Of a stretch of 64,000 nt of DNA, positions 44,138 to 51,721 are shown one piece after another. This DNA comes from Rhizobium sp. P40RR-XXII (lineage in GTDB: Bacteria > Pseudomonadota > Alphaproteobacteria > Rhizobiales > Rhizobiaceae). The position numbers and the translations under genes are program-made. The stretch is from assembly GCF_012641405.1 (NCBI RefSeq), contig NZ_JABAII010000017.1:1-64000 (forward strand), written 5' to 3'. A model generated the notes under the pieces. The model saw only the letters and a program-made list of their open reading frames with translations, made no database searches and was not told where the DNA came from. Position 1 is the stretch's first letter; the number at the start of each line of letters is the position of its first letter.

Positions 44138-45160
44138 ATGCCCAAGATCAAAGCCGTCAATGTCGGCCTCATCGGCGCAGGTCGCATCGGCTCCTTCCAC
44201 GGCGAAACCGTTGCAAAGCGGCTGGTCGACGCCGAGCTTGTCGCGATCGCCGATCCGGCACCCGGCGCTGCGGCAAAGCTTGCGGATAAACTCGGCGTCG
44301 ATACATCGTACACCGACGTTGCCGAGCTTCTCGCGCATCCGGACCTCGACGCCGTCATCATCGCGACCCCCGCGCGTTTCCACACCAATGTCCTCGTTCA
44401 GGCCGCCGAGGCCGGCAAGGCGATCTTCTGCGAGAAGCCGATGGCGCTGACGCTTGAGGATGCCGATCGCGCGATCGCTGCCGCGCGCTCCGCAGGTGTT
44501 TTGATTCAGGTCGGCTTCAATCGCCGCTGGGATCAGGCCTTCGCCGAGGGGCGAGCTGCCATCGACGCCGGCAAGATCGGCGCGCCGCAGCTCATCCGAT
44601 CCTTGACGCGAGATCCGGGGCCGTTCGGCGCCGATCCGGACAGGATCCCGCTTTGGACCATCTTCTACGAGACCCTCATCCACGACTTCGACACGCTGCT
44701 CTGGCTGAACCCCGGCGCCAAGCCGGTTGAGGTCTTCGCAATGGCGGACGCACTTCTACGACCGGATGCCAGGGATAAGGGTTTCCTCGATACCGCCGTC
44801 GTGAACATCCGCTTCAACAATGGTTCCATCGCCGTCGCGGAAGCGAATTTCTCCGCTCTTTATGGTTACGATATCCGGGGTGAAGTTTTTGGTTCCGGTG
44901 GCATGGTGACCATCGGCGACGTGCGCCGCTCGAGCATGACGCTTTTCGATAAGACCGGTGTCTCCAACGATACCTGGCGGCGCGACACGGATCACTTCAT
45001 CCAGGGCTACGCCGCTCAGCTCGCGTCCTTCGTCAACGCCGTACGAGATGGAGAGCTCAGGGACGGTCCGACGGGCACCGATGCCCGCAATGCATTGGCG
45101 ATTGCTCTGGCCTGCATCGAATCCGTCTCCAAGAAGCAGCCCGTCGCCGTGCCGCGATGA
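44138..45160 (+). CDS. Gfo/Idh/MocA oxidoreductase, inositol 2-dehydrogenase-like
   Basis: The 340-residue enzyme has the NAD site VGLIGAGRIGSFHGE, the CEKPMALTLEDAD motif with catalytic Lys, and the VGFNRRWD block seen in inositol 2-dehydrogenases (IolG). It likely oxidises a cyclitol or sugar imported by the upstream transporter. It ends the intact part of the operon. Confidence 0.88.
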   Translation: MPKIKAVNVGLIGAGRIGSFHGETVAKRLVDAELVAIADPAPGAAAKLADKLGVDTSYTDVAELLAHPDLDAVIIATPARFHTNVLVQAAEAGKAIFCEKPMALTLEDADRAIAAARSAGVLIQVGFNRRWDQAFAEGRAAIDAGKIGAPQLIRSLTRDPGPFGADPDRIPLWTIFYETLIHDFDTLLWLNPGAKPVEVFAMADALLRPDARDKGFLDTAVVNIRFNNGSIAVAEANFSALYGYDIRGEVFGSGGMVTIGDVRRSSMTLFDKTGVSNDTWRRDTDHFIQGYAAQLASFVNAVRDGELRDGPTGTDARNALAIALACIESVSKKQPVAVPR

Positions 45161-45214
45161 CGCGAGATGCGCCGGCCTTCGGCGCATCTTCCTGCAACAA
45201 CGGGAGCCATTGTC

Positions 45215-45508
45215 ATGACCTCATTGAAAAAGCCGGAGAGCATTGGCGAGCTGAAGGCAATGATTGTGAGGAGCAGGTTGCGGCTCCCCGAGCAACAGGA
45301 ACGTGTCGCAAGAGCGATTCTTGCTCGGCCTGACATTGTGGCTTTCGGCACGATCAGTTCGGTCGCCAGTACGTGTGTCGTCTCCCCGTCCACCGTCGTT
45401 CGAGTCGCGAACGCTCTGGGGTTTGAGACCTTCAAGGAGTTCAAGCTGTTCTTTCGACAATATCTGCGGTCGGTCTCTGCAAGCGGGCGCGCGATCAGTT
45501 TTGAATAG
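45215..45508 (+). pseudogene. RpiR-family regulator, truncated after the DNA-binding domain
   Basis: The 97-residue product holds an RpiR-type helix-turn-helix (LPEQQERVARAILARPDIVA, then SPSTVVRVANALGFETFKEF) but lacks the SIS sugar-binding domain that gives normal members about 280 residues. Such regulators usually control inositol genes in rhizobia. The stop after ISFE replaces the linker. It could act as a short DNA-binding protein, but is more likely a remnant. Confidence 0.7.
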
Positions 45509-45529
45509 ATTTGTTTCGGCGGAGCTTAA

Positions 45530-45703
45530 ATGCACATCCTCGATTTCTTGCCCACCGGCGTTCGCCTTGCGGTCAGTCCACTTTCTTGGGCGAACGACGT
45601 TCTTGAAGATCTGGGCGCCGGCATCTCGCTCGAAACGTGCCTCACCGAGGCGGCCGGCGCGGGCTATCACGGCGTCGAACTCGAGTACCTCTCCGCATCG
45701 TAA
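45530..45703 (+). pseudogene. IolE (inosose dehydratase-like) N-terminal remnant
   Basis: The 57-codon frame has GVRLAVSPLSWANDVLEDLG and ETCLTEAAGAGYHGVELE, the start of rhizobial IolE/MocC-like proteins of about 300 residues. It then ends abruptly. With the truncated RpiR gene, it marks a break in what was a longer inositol-type catabolic cluster. Confidence 0.7.
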
Positions 45704-45892
45704 ATTTACAAAGTTCAAAACAAGAGGTAGACGACGGAGGTCGGCTTGTGTATGACATGGTGATCGATACTTTGTTTGCCGATATTTGTTTTGGCTGCGC
45801 TTAGCGCCTCTTGACCAACTTCCCTTTCAAAAGTCGAAACACCGCCGTGCGCCGCCCGGCGGACGCTAATTTTTGCTATGAAAGGGTTCGTT

Positions 45893-46102
45893 ATGACCAC
45901 TGGCACAGTTAAATGGTTCAATGCCGCAAAGGGTTTTGGTTTCATCCAGCCTGACGACGGCAGCGCCGACGTTTTCGTCCACATTTCTGCTGTCGAGCGG
46001 GCTGGAATGAACTCGATCGCTGAAGGTCAGAAGCTCGGTTTCGAGCTGGAGCGCGATCGCAAGTCCGGCAAGATGTCTGCCGGCCAGCTCCAAGCTGCTT
46101 AA
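45893..46102 (+). CDS. cspA: Cold-shock protein CspA family, copy 2
   Basis: The 69-residue cold-shock domain has KGFGFIQP and VFVHISAVE. It differs from copy 1 at about one in five residues. AAAGGGTTCGTT precedes the ATG. It begins 190 bases after the iolE remnant and is followed by the shared 3' element and a strong terminator. Confidence 0.95.
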   Translation: MTTGTVKWFNAAKGFGFIQPDDGSADVFVHISAVERAGMNSIAEGQKLGFELERDRKSGKMSAGQLQAA

Positions 46103-46119
46103 GGCTCTTATAGCCGCCA

Positions 46120-46138
46120 TGACCACGGATGTACTGGC
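46120..46138 (+). repeat. Shared csp 3'-UTR element, copy 2
   Basis: The same 19 bases as at 32775-32793 lie 18 bases after the csp stop codon and about 22 bases before the terminator stem. Confidence 0.8.
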
Positions 46139-46160
46139 GTGGCTGGCAAGGGCATTTGAA

Positions 46161-46185
46161 GGCCAGACAGATGTCTGGCCTTTTT
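46161..46185 (+). terminator. Strong Rho-independent terminator after csp copy 2
   Basis: GGCCAGACA pairs perfectly with TGTCTGGCC around a two-base loop, followed by TTTTT. Confidence 0.9.
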
Positions 46186-46272
46186 GCATTCGATAAGATC
46201 TCGCCCGGTAACCGTGTGGTTTGCAATAAAGCCGTGTGCGTGCTGACACGTAGCGCCAAGAAGGAAAATCTA

Positions 46273-46653
46273 TTGAGACATCTGAACGACAACAGCTTCG
46301 CCGAACGCCGCAAAACTGCGGAGAATGCCAAGCGCGAGCTTTTGACGAAATTTGCATCTGCGCCGAAACTGACCGATCCTGCTACGCAGCAACGTATTGC
46401 CGCCCGCGCGGCAGTTGCTGCGGCGAGGATGGCCCGCCAGGCTGAGCGCGAGGCTCTGAAGGCCGCGGAAAACGAGCGTCTGCTACAAGAAGCCGCCGCG
46501 TCAGCAGCGGCTGCAGAAGCACACGAAAAGGCGGAAGCTCACGCCGGGGAAGTGGAACGCAATAATCGACTTTTGCAGGACATGGCCGATGAGGCCGAGC
46601 GCAAGGCCGAACGAGATCGCCGCTATGCGGCCCGCAAGGCACGTCAGGGCTGA
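46273..46653 (+). CDS. DUF6481 family protein
   Basis: The 126-residue protein has FAERRKTAENAKRELLTKFA and a long Ala/Glu/Arg helix (ERNNRLLQDMADEAERKAER), probably coiled coil. DUF6481 genes often accompany rhizobial csp genes. The TTG at 46273, with AAGGAAAA upstream, matches family starts; the frame is open further left through the csp terminator, which argues against earlier starts. Function unknown, perhaps RNA or ribosome related. Confidence 0.75.
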   Translation: MRHLNDNSFAERRKTAENAKRELLTKFASAPKLTDPATQQRIAARAAVAAARMARQAEREALKAAENERLLQEAAASAAAAEAHEKAEAHAGEVERNNRLLQDMADEAERKAERDRRYAARKARQG

Positions 46654-46738
46654 GAAGCGCAGCCGGTATCTGACTGGCCCGCTTAGTGCCGATATTACCG
46701 GCCGCGCAAGCGGCGTCAGGCTGGAAGGGATATCATCC

Positions 46739-47779
46739 ATGAATGTTCATGCCCATGCGACTGAAGCGAGCTTCGACGGCAATGCTGGCGCCTGGCTGAA
46801 AATTCTGGCGACATACAGACAGCCTCAAATAGGCCGCAGCGTGTTCGAGCTGATCATTACGATCCTACCTTTCGCGCTCTTCTGGAGTGGGGCCTGTATC
46901 TCGATCGTTCAGGGTTTCTGGCCGGGACTTGTCCTGGTTTTGCCGGCTGCCGGGTTCCTGCTTAGGCTCTTCATGATCCAGCACGACTGCGGACACGGAT
47001 CGTTCTTTGCGCGGCGGGGGGTTGACACCTGGATAGGGCGGACGCTCGGCGTGCTGACCCTGACACCCTACGATTACTGGCGACGGGCGCACGCGGCCCA
47101 TCACGCCTCGGCCGGCAATCTCGACGAGCGAGGTGTCGGCGACATTTCCACGCTTACGATTTCCGAATATCGCGCCCTCTCCTGGTCCGGGCGTCTTGGC
47201 TACCGTTTGTATCGCCATCCATTGGTCATGTTCGGCATTGGCCCGGCGTGGCTCTTTCTCTTTAAGCAGCGTTTGCCTTTCGGGATGATGAGCTCGGGCG
47301 CATTACCGTGGATTTCCACAATGGCCACCAATGTGGCGATCGCGATCCTGACTGGCGCGATGGTTCTGCTTATTGGACCGATACCCTTTTTGATGGTCCA
47401 TCTGCCGGTCGTGCTTCTTGCAGGGGCAGGGGGCGTATGGCTTTTCTATGTCCAGCACCAGTTCGAAGAAACCCATTGGTCTCGGACCGAAGCGTGGAAA
47501 TTTCCGGAAGCCGCGCTCCACGGTGCATCCCACTACGATCTGCCGCCGGTGCTCCGCTGGCTGACGGGCAATATCGGCCTGCATCACGTACACCATCTTG
47601 CAAGCCGGATTCCTTACTACCGTCTGCCGGAAGTGCTGCGCGACCATCCGGAATTGATCGATGTTGGCCGGATCACCCTGTGGCAAAGCCTCCGGTGCGT
47701 CCGGCTCGTTCTCTGGGACGAAAAGAGCCGCAGGCTCGTTTCCTTCCGCGATGCTGCGCAGGCAGAAACACATTCATGA
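46739..47779 (+). CDS. Fatty acid desaturase
   Basis: The 346-residue membrane protein has four main helices and the three histidine boxes HDCGHGSFF, HAAHH and HHVHH that bind two irons. It resembles acyl-lipid omega-6 or delta-12 desaturases. Beside a cold-shock gene it would keep membranes fluid at low temperature. Oxygen and an electron donor are needed; none is encoded next to it. GGAAGGG precedes the ATG at 46739. Confidence 0.9.
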   Translation: MNVHAHATEASFDGNAGAWLKILATYRQPQIGRSVFELIITILPFALFWSGACISIVQGFWPGLVLVLPAAGFLLRLFMIQHDCGHGSFFARRGVDTWIGRTLGVLTLTPYDYWRRAHAAHHASAGNLDERGVGDISTLTISEYRALSWSGRLGYRLYRHPLVMFGIGPAWLFLFKQRLPFGMMSSGALPWISTMATNVAIAILTGAMVLLIGPIPFLMVHLPVVLLAGAGGVWLFYVQHQFEETHWSRTEAWKFPEAALHGASHYDLPPVLRWLTGNIGLHHVHHLASRIPYYRLPEVLRDHPELIDVGRITLWQSLRCVRLVLWDEKSRRLVSFRDAAQAETHS

Positions 47780-47835
47780 CCTTCAACAATGAGGGCCGCT
47801 ACAAACTCACCCGTGTTTAGGATCGAAATCTGAAT

Positions 47836-48159
47836 ATGAACGCAAAGACTACCACGAACGCAATCCCTTTGAGCGTCACCCTCACCCCGGCCGAGATCAG
47901 GGCCTTGAAGCTCGCGAAAGACGGCGACCTTTATCCTCAGGATGCGAAGAGGTGGACGCATCTCAATGCCACCGTCACCTATGCAAGAACTGACCGCTTC
48001 AAGGAGCGCCCGATTAAGGTGAAGGTCGTAACCACGGCAACGTTGGAGCAATTGCGGGACTACGGGCTTGTCCGAAGCCTTGACCCCGAGATCGGTTCCT
48101 CACAACCGGCTCATGCCATAACGATGGCGGGCAAGATGTGGCTGCTGAAACACAAGTGA
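47836..48159 (+). CDS. Hypothetical protein, 107 aa
   Basis: The protein has SVTLTPAEIRALKLAKDGDL and KVVTTATLEQLRDYGLVRSL, ending in AHAITMAGKMWLLKHK. The second half reads like a small winged-helix domain (inference). No named family recognised. It follows the desaturase by 56 bases on the same strand. Confidence 0.6.
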   Translation: MNAKTTTNAIPLSVTLTPAEIRALKLAKDGDLYPQDAKRWTHLNATVTYARTDRFKERPIKVKVVTTATLEQLRDYGLVRSLDPEIGSSQPAHAITMAGKMWLLKHK

Positions 48160-48217
48160 CACTGAAAGCAGACGACAGATCCATTCTCTGTCCGTCGACC
48201 TCAGGAGTGTTTATTTC

Positions 48218-48535
48218 ATGAATGCGATGATCCCAACGCTCGACCTTGACTGCCAGACATGCGGCGCTTGCTGCGCCTATTCATCTGATTGGCCCAGGTT
48301 CACCACTGAAAGCGATGCTGCTCTCGATTTGGTGCCAGCCCACTTCGTCGCCAAAGATCAGCGAGGGATGCGGTGCGAAGGCGCACGTTGCTCCGCGCTT
48401 TCAGGCCGTGTCGGCTCGCAGACATCCTGTCTCGTCTATGATGTTCGGCCGGACGTTTGCCGGGCCTGCATGCCGGGCGACCATGCCTGCATGATCGCGC
48501 GTGAGGCGTTCTTTCTGACCGGCAAAGCAGTCTAG
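48218..48535 (+). CDS. YkgJ-family cysteine cluster protein
   Basis: The 105-residue protein has CQTCGACCAY near its start and further Cys in RCEGARCSAL and CLVYDVRPDVCRACMPG, the YkgJ/UPF0153 zinc or iron-sulfur cluster pattern. The role of the family is unclear. An ATG three codons on is an alternative start. Confidence 0.8.
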   Translation: MNAMIPTLDLDCQTCGACCAYSSDWPRFTTESDAALDLVPAHFVAKDQRGMRCEGARCSALSGRVGSQTSCLVYDVRPDVCRACMPGDHACMIAREAFFLTGKAV

Positions 48536-48589
48536 CCGGCTCAATTCGAGCACAATCAGCATCAGAAAACGCTAACCGAAGGAGCAATC

Positions 48590-48832
48590 TTGCGCGTAGA
48601 TGTAAGAGATAATAACGTCGACCAGGCGCTTCGCGTTTTGAAAAAGAAAATGCAGCGCGAAGGCCTCTTTCGAGAAATGAGGGCCCGCAGTGCTTATGAG
48701 AAGCCCTCAGAGAAGCGCGCGAGAGAAAAAGCCGATGCGATCCGCCGGAGCCGCAAGCTTGCCCGCAAGCAGGCGCAGCGCGAAGGCCTTCTTCCGATGC
48801 CAAAAAAGAAAGTAATCGGACAGGCGCGCTAA
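48590..48832 (+). CDS. rpsU: Ribosomal protein bS21, copy 2
   Basis: The 80-residue protein is almost identical to the product at 33164-33409, with Arg for Lys and Asp for Glu at single sites and one Ile less near the end. It also starts with TTG behind GAAGGAGC, a slightly stronger binding site than copy 1. The 49 bases upstream are part of the duplication. It lies 2.5 kb after csp copy 2, with insertions between them compared with the first cassette. Confidence 0.93.
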   Translation: MRVDVRDNNVDQALRVLKKKMQREGLFREMRARSAYEKPSEKRAREKADAIRRSRKLARKQAQREGLLPMPKKKVIGQAR

Positions 48833-48865
48833 GCGTTCTGTTCTTCCTCACCTGAAAGGTCGGAC

Positions 48866-49090
48866 ATGACTGCGACAAAAGACCGTTTCTTCAAATCGGT
48901 CATAATTACCGCCGAAACGAAATTGGCGCAGACCGGCGCCAATGCACGCGACATCTTTGATGCCGAGGCTGCGATCAGGGCCAAGAAGACGGAGAGACTT
49001 CGTGCGCTTCGTCTGGCTCAACCTGTGGCGGAGATCCCCAAAAAGACGAGCCGCTCCAAGCCGAGCTCTGAAAAAGATCGCAAAGCGTAG
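48866..49090 (+). CDS. Hypothetical protein, 74 aa, paralogue of 33480-33692
   Basis: The protein begins MTATKDRFFKSVIITAETKL and shares AEAAIRAKKTERLRALRLAQ with the first copy. The C-terminus is basic and differs. It follows rpsU in both cassettes, which supports a joint role. Confidence 0.72.
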   Translation: MTATKDRFFKSVIITAETKLAQTGANARDIFDAEAAIRAKKTERLRALRLAQPVAEIPKKTSRSKPSSEKDRKA

Positions 49091-49440
49091 CAACCGCGAG
49101 CGAACTGCCCGGTTTTAATTTACAACTATCGAACCTAGGTGGATGGTACCGCAGATGGCTGCCGTTCGTCGTGCGATATCCATGGCCTTCCTTAAACGAA
49201 ATCTACTGCCGTTCATTGTTTGCGCCATTATATCGGCATGTGCCTGCGACCTATAAAGTCGCATGACACCCCCAAGGCTTGGCTCTCCGCCAAAATACTC
49301 CATGCATTGAAGAGCTTGAGTTCGGCCGCCGAAAGCATAAGGCAAAACTAAATTAAAAAAATCGAGAATTTATTATAATTTTCCAATTTACTGTGCTAAC
49401 ATCCTCCTTCCATAGAAAATAATTACAACAAGGAGGGAAA
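49091..49440. other. AT-rich intergenic region
   Basis: About 350 bases. A minus-strand frame at 49115-49345 is open, but I saw no binding site or family. The last 80 bases are AT-rich and should hold a promoter for the small ORF at 49441. Confidence 0.4.
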
Positions 49441-49569
49441 ATGAAAAACGTTGTTTTCGCCAATGCTGCGCGCCGTCTAACGAGTCTTATGATCGAGACG
49501 TCTGTTTTGATTGCTGGCGCATCCGCTATTCTTATCGTCGGCCTTCCATCCGTTCGCCCTTGGCTATGA
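49441..49569 (+). CDS. Small 42-aa membrane protein
   Basis: The ATG follows a near-ideal AAGGAGG at five bases. The product starts MKNVVFANAARRLTSLMIET and has one hydrophobic helix (VLIAGASAILIVGLP). Its stop overlaps the next ATG (ATGA), a sign of translational coupling. No family recognised. Confidence 0.6.
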   Translation: MKNVVFANAARRLTSLMIETSVLIAGASAILIVGLPSVRPWL

Positions 49570-49739
49570 CCATGTCCAAACATGCAAAACGCTTTAAATG
49601 CCCTATCCAGGAGAAGACCGATACCGTCTTCCGCAAGATCACAACTGGCGACGTTGTCGGCCGAATTGAAACGGCCGCGCTTCTCAAAGCTCTGAGAATT
49701 GAGAGGGAACGTCCGACGCCTTCCCAAACCGAACGCTGA
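49566..49739 (+). CDS. Small 57-aa basic protein, coupled to the preceding ORF
   Basis: The product starts MTMSKHAKRFKCPIQEKTDT and has GDVVGRIETAALLKALRIER. It is basic and soluble. The ATG overlaps the TGA of the 42-aa gene, so it depends on its translation. Function unknown. Confidence 0.5.
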   Translation: MTMSKHAKRFKCPIQEKTDTVFRKITTGDVVGRIETAALLKALRIERERPTPSQTER

Positions 49740-50181
49740 ACAAAGCGCACGTCTGATAAAGAGGTTGCGACTGATCTGGCCGCAGCAAGGTGAGTATCGA
49801 TTTCGCCGGGCCGCATCGAACCTGAAAGGACGATTTCTCGACCCCTTCGCCAGCTTGGTGCTTCAATTCCAAGTCTTGTACGCGTCGAACCCGAAAGGGC
49901 AAGGAAGGAAACGGTTGCCGAGATCGGCATTCTTCTGTGTCGCTCTGGGCATGGTGGCCTGAGCTGGAGCGTCGCCCCGATCACGCGGGCAAAGGCGCCT
50001 TCGGCAAACAACGAACGCCCGCAAGAAAGATGGTCACGGCGGTTGTCACTCATCGTCCGCACACCGGACGTCCGTGTTTTGCTCTCGCGATGTGACTTTT
50101 TCTATTTCCGTGGTTCATTTCTTCCTATTCGCCAAAGAAGCCGGCGGCGGCCATCGGCCCGCCGCCAGCGGGTGGGATCGA
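49740..50181. other. Intergenic region
   Basis: About 440 bases. CGAACCTGAAAGG and CGAACCCGAAAGG repeat near 49817 and 49887. Open frames on both strands look spurious. No terminator recognised for the hsp20 gene. Confidence 0.4.
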
Positions 50182-50691
50182 TCAGCTCTTGATGGCGATG
50201 CGCTTAACCTGTGACTGCGCCTTCTCACTCTTCGGCAAGGTCACGGTCAGCACGCCATTCTTAAAGGTGCCTTCGACCTGATCGTCCTTGACCTCCACAC
50301 CGAGCGGGATGCGACGTTCGAACCGGCCGTAATAGCGCTCGGAGAACTGGCGATCCTTGTCTTCGGTCTCGGACCGCTTTTCGCCTTTCAGCGTCAGCAC
50401 GCCATCATTGAGCAGGACTTCGATGTCCTTCTCCTCAAGGCCGGGGACCTCCGCCGTAACCTTGATTTCCTTATCGGTATCGGAAATCTCGACGCTAGGC
50501 CAGCCGCCGCCGAACGCGGAGCCCTTACCGAGAGACGGCAGGCCTGAGTCGAAGCCGCGGAAAACATCATCGAATAGGCGATTGACCTCGCGATGCAGCG
50601 ACATGAAAGGATCACGGTCGCCATCGCGGGATAGACTGGGGACCTGGTTGCCGCTGTTGCGACCCCAGGGAATCAAATCACGAACGGTCAT
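50182..50691 (-). CDS. Small heat-shock protein Hsp20, class C-like
   Basis: The 169-residue protein has an N-terminal arm with LHREVNRLFDDVFRGFD and an alpha-crystallin domain (WPSVEISDTDKEIKVTAEVP, NGVLTVTLPKSE). It holds unfolding proteins as an ATP-independent chaperone. It lies 93 bases after the other hsp20 gene, with a strong hairpin between them. It is more like the Hsp17-type than the IbpA-type of rhizobia. Confidence 0.93.
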   Translation of the reverse strand: MTVRDLIPWGRNSGNQVPSLSRDGDRDPFMSLHREVNRLFDDVFRGFDSGLPSLGKGSAFGGGWPSVEISDTDKEIKVTAEVPGLEEKDIEVLLNDGVLTLKGEKRSETEDKDRQFSERYYGRFERRIPLGVEVKDDQVEGTFKNGVLTVTLPKSEKAQSQVKRIAIKS

Positions 50692-50734
50692 GTGTCTTTC
50701 CTTTCCGTTGTTCTGTTGGCAAAGCTTGCCTACT

Positions 50735-50757
50735 GGCGCCGAGCCTCGCTCGGCGCC
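50735..50757 (-). terminator. Hairpin between the two hsp20 genes
   Basis: GGCGCCGAGC and GCTCGGCGCC form a perfect ten-pair stem with a three-base loop. There is no T-tract, so it may be an attenuator or mRNA-processing stem rather than a full terminator. Confidence 0.6.
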
Positions 50758-50784
50758 TCTTGCGCATATCGCATTCTGGAAGGC

Positions 50785-51261
50785 TTAAGCCGCCTGCTTG
50801 TCGGTTTCGATCTGCTTTGTCTCAGCGTTCGGCAGAGGCGTGTCGGCCGAAATCTCGATCCGGCGGGGCTTCATTTCTTCCGGGATTTCGCGCTTGAGAT
50901 CGACGGTCAGCAGACCGTTCACGAGGCCGGCGCCCACGACCTTGACGTGGTCAGCGAGCTCGAACCGGCGCTGGAACGAACGGCCAGCGATGCCGCGATG
51001 CAGATACTGAACGTCTTCACCGCTTGCCTTTTGACCCGCGACGAAGAGGATGTTCTGTTCCTGCGTGATCGTCAGTTCGTCTCCGGAGAAACCCGCCACT
51101 GCCATGGCAATGCGGTAGTCGTCCTCACCGGTCTTGACGATGTCGTAGGGTGGCCAGTTGTCGATCGTATCGGCACGGCTTGCGGCCTCAAGCGCGTTCA
51201 ACATTCGGTCGAAACCGATGCTCGACCGGAACAGGGGAGAAAAATCGAGGTTTGTCCTCAT
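50785..51261 (-). CDS. Small heat-shock protein Hsp20, IbpA-like
   Basis: The 158-residue protein begins MRTNLDFSPLFRSSIGFDRM and has YDIVKTGEDDYRIAMAVAGF and the NGLLTVDLKREIPEE end of the alpha-crystallin domain, as in IbpA/HspA proteins. The ATG at 51261 has AAGGAGG eight bases upstream; in-frame ATGs closer to or beyond the site are rejected. The leader carries a ROSE-like RNA thermometer and a candidate RpoH promoter. Confidence 0.93.
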   Translation of the reverse strand: MRTNLDFSPLFRSSIGFDRMLNALEAASRADTIDNWPPYDIVKTGEDDYRIAMAVAGFSGDELTITQEQNILFVAGQKASGEDVQYLHRGIAGRSFQRRFELADHVKVVGAGLVNGLLTVDLKREIPEEMKPRRIEISADTPLPNAETKQIETDKQAA

Positions 51262-51323
51262 AGCCATATCCTCCTTATAAGCAACATGGATACAAGGAGA
51301 CGCCAAGAGCACATGGCGTCTCC
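51262..51323 (-). promoter_or_regulatory. ROSE-type RNA thermometer in the hsp20 leader
   Basis: Read on the minus strand, a perfect ten-pair hairpin (51296-51305 with 51314-51323, GGAGACGCCA arm) is followed by a weak one next to the start: CCATG, then TTGCT with the hallmark bulged G, a short loop, AGGA of the ribosome site, and TATGG (51264-51289). U(U/C)GCU pairing with AGGA is the defining ROSE feature. Melting on heating would free the ribosome site. Confidence 0.78.
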
Positions 51324-51360
51324 TGGACTTCGTCGATTCCCGTTGGGCAATCGAACAATA

Positions 51361-51392
51361 TTAATATAATTCCGTGGCTTGCGGGTTTCAAG
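51361..51392 (-). promoter_or_regulatory. Candidate RpoH promoter of hsp20
   Basis: On the minus strand CTTGAAA (51386-51392) precedes an AATTATATTAA stretch (51361-51371) by about 16 bases. This fits the alphaproteobacterial RpoH -35 well and the -10 only partly. Confidence 0.5.
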
Positions 51393-51721
51393 AATAGGCA
51401 AACCATCTGGCATAAAAATTTGATCGCTCCTTTTCGTTCCAGACTCCCGTGCGGAACACCAAAGGAGCAATTGGATGCGACAATGACTTTTGAAGGCGTT
51501 GCCATCATCTTTGCATCTGTCGATGAAACGCTGGTGGCCAAGGTCTGTGTGACTGGCGCCGTGGTCTGATCGCCGAAAGATTTGCCTGCCGGCAACGACG
51601 AAACACCTTAGTGGGAAAGGTCAGTATCTGCCGGCAGGAAGGGGCGGGACTTATGATCGTCGACGGCCAATGAGACAGATCAAGCCGACTGAACCGATCG
51701 GCTAAGGAGAACTGCCATTTA
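51393..51721. other. Intergenic region with inverted repeat
   Basis: About 330 bases. CCTGCCGGCA (51585-51594) and TGCCGGCAGG (51629-51638) form a ten-base inverted repeat separated by 34 bases, possibly a terminator or operator. No gene recognised. Confidence 0.4.
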
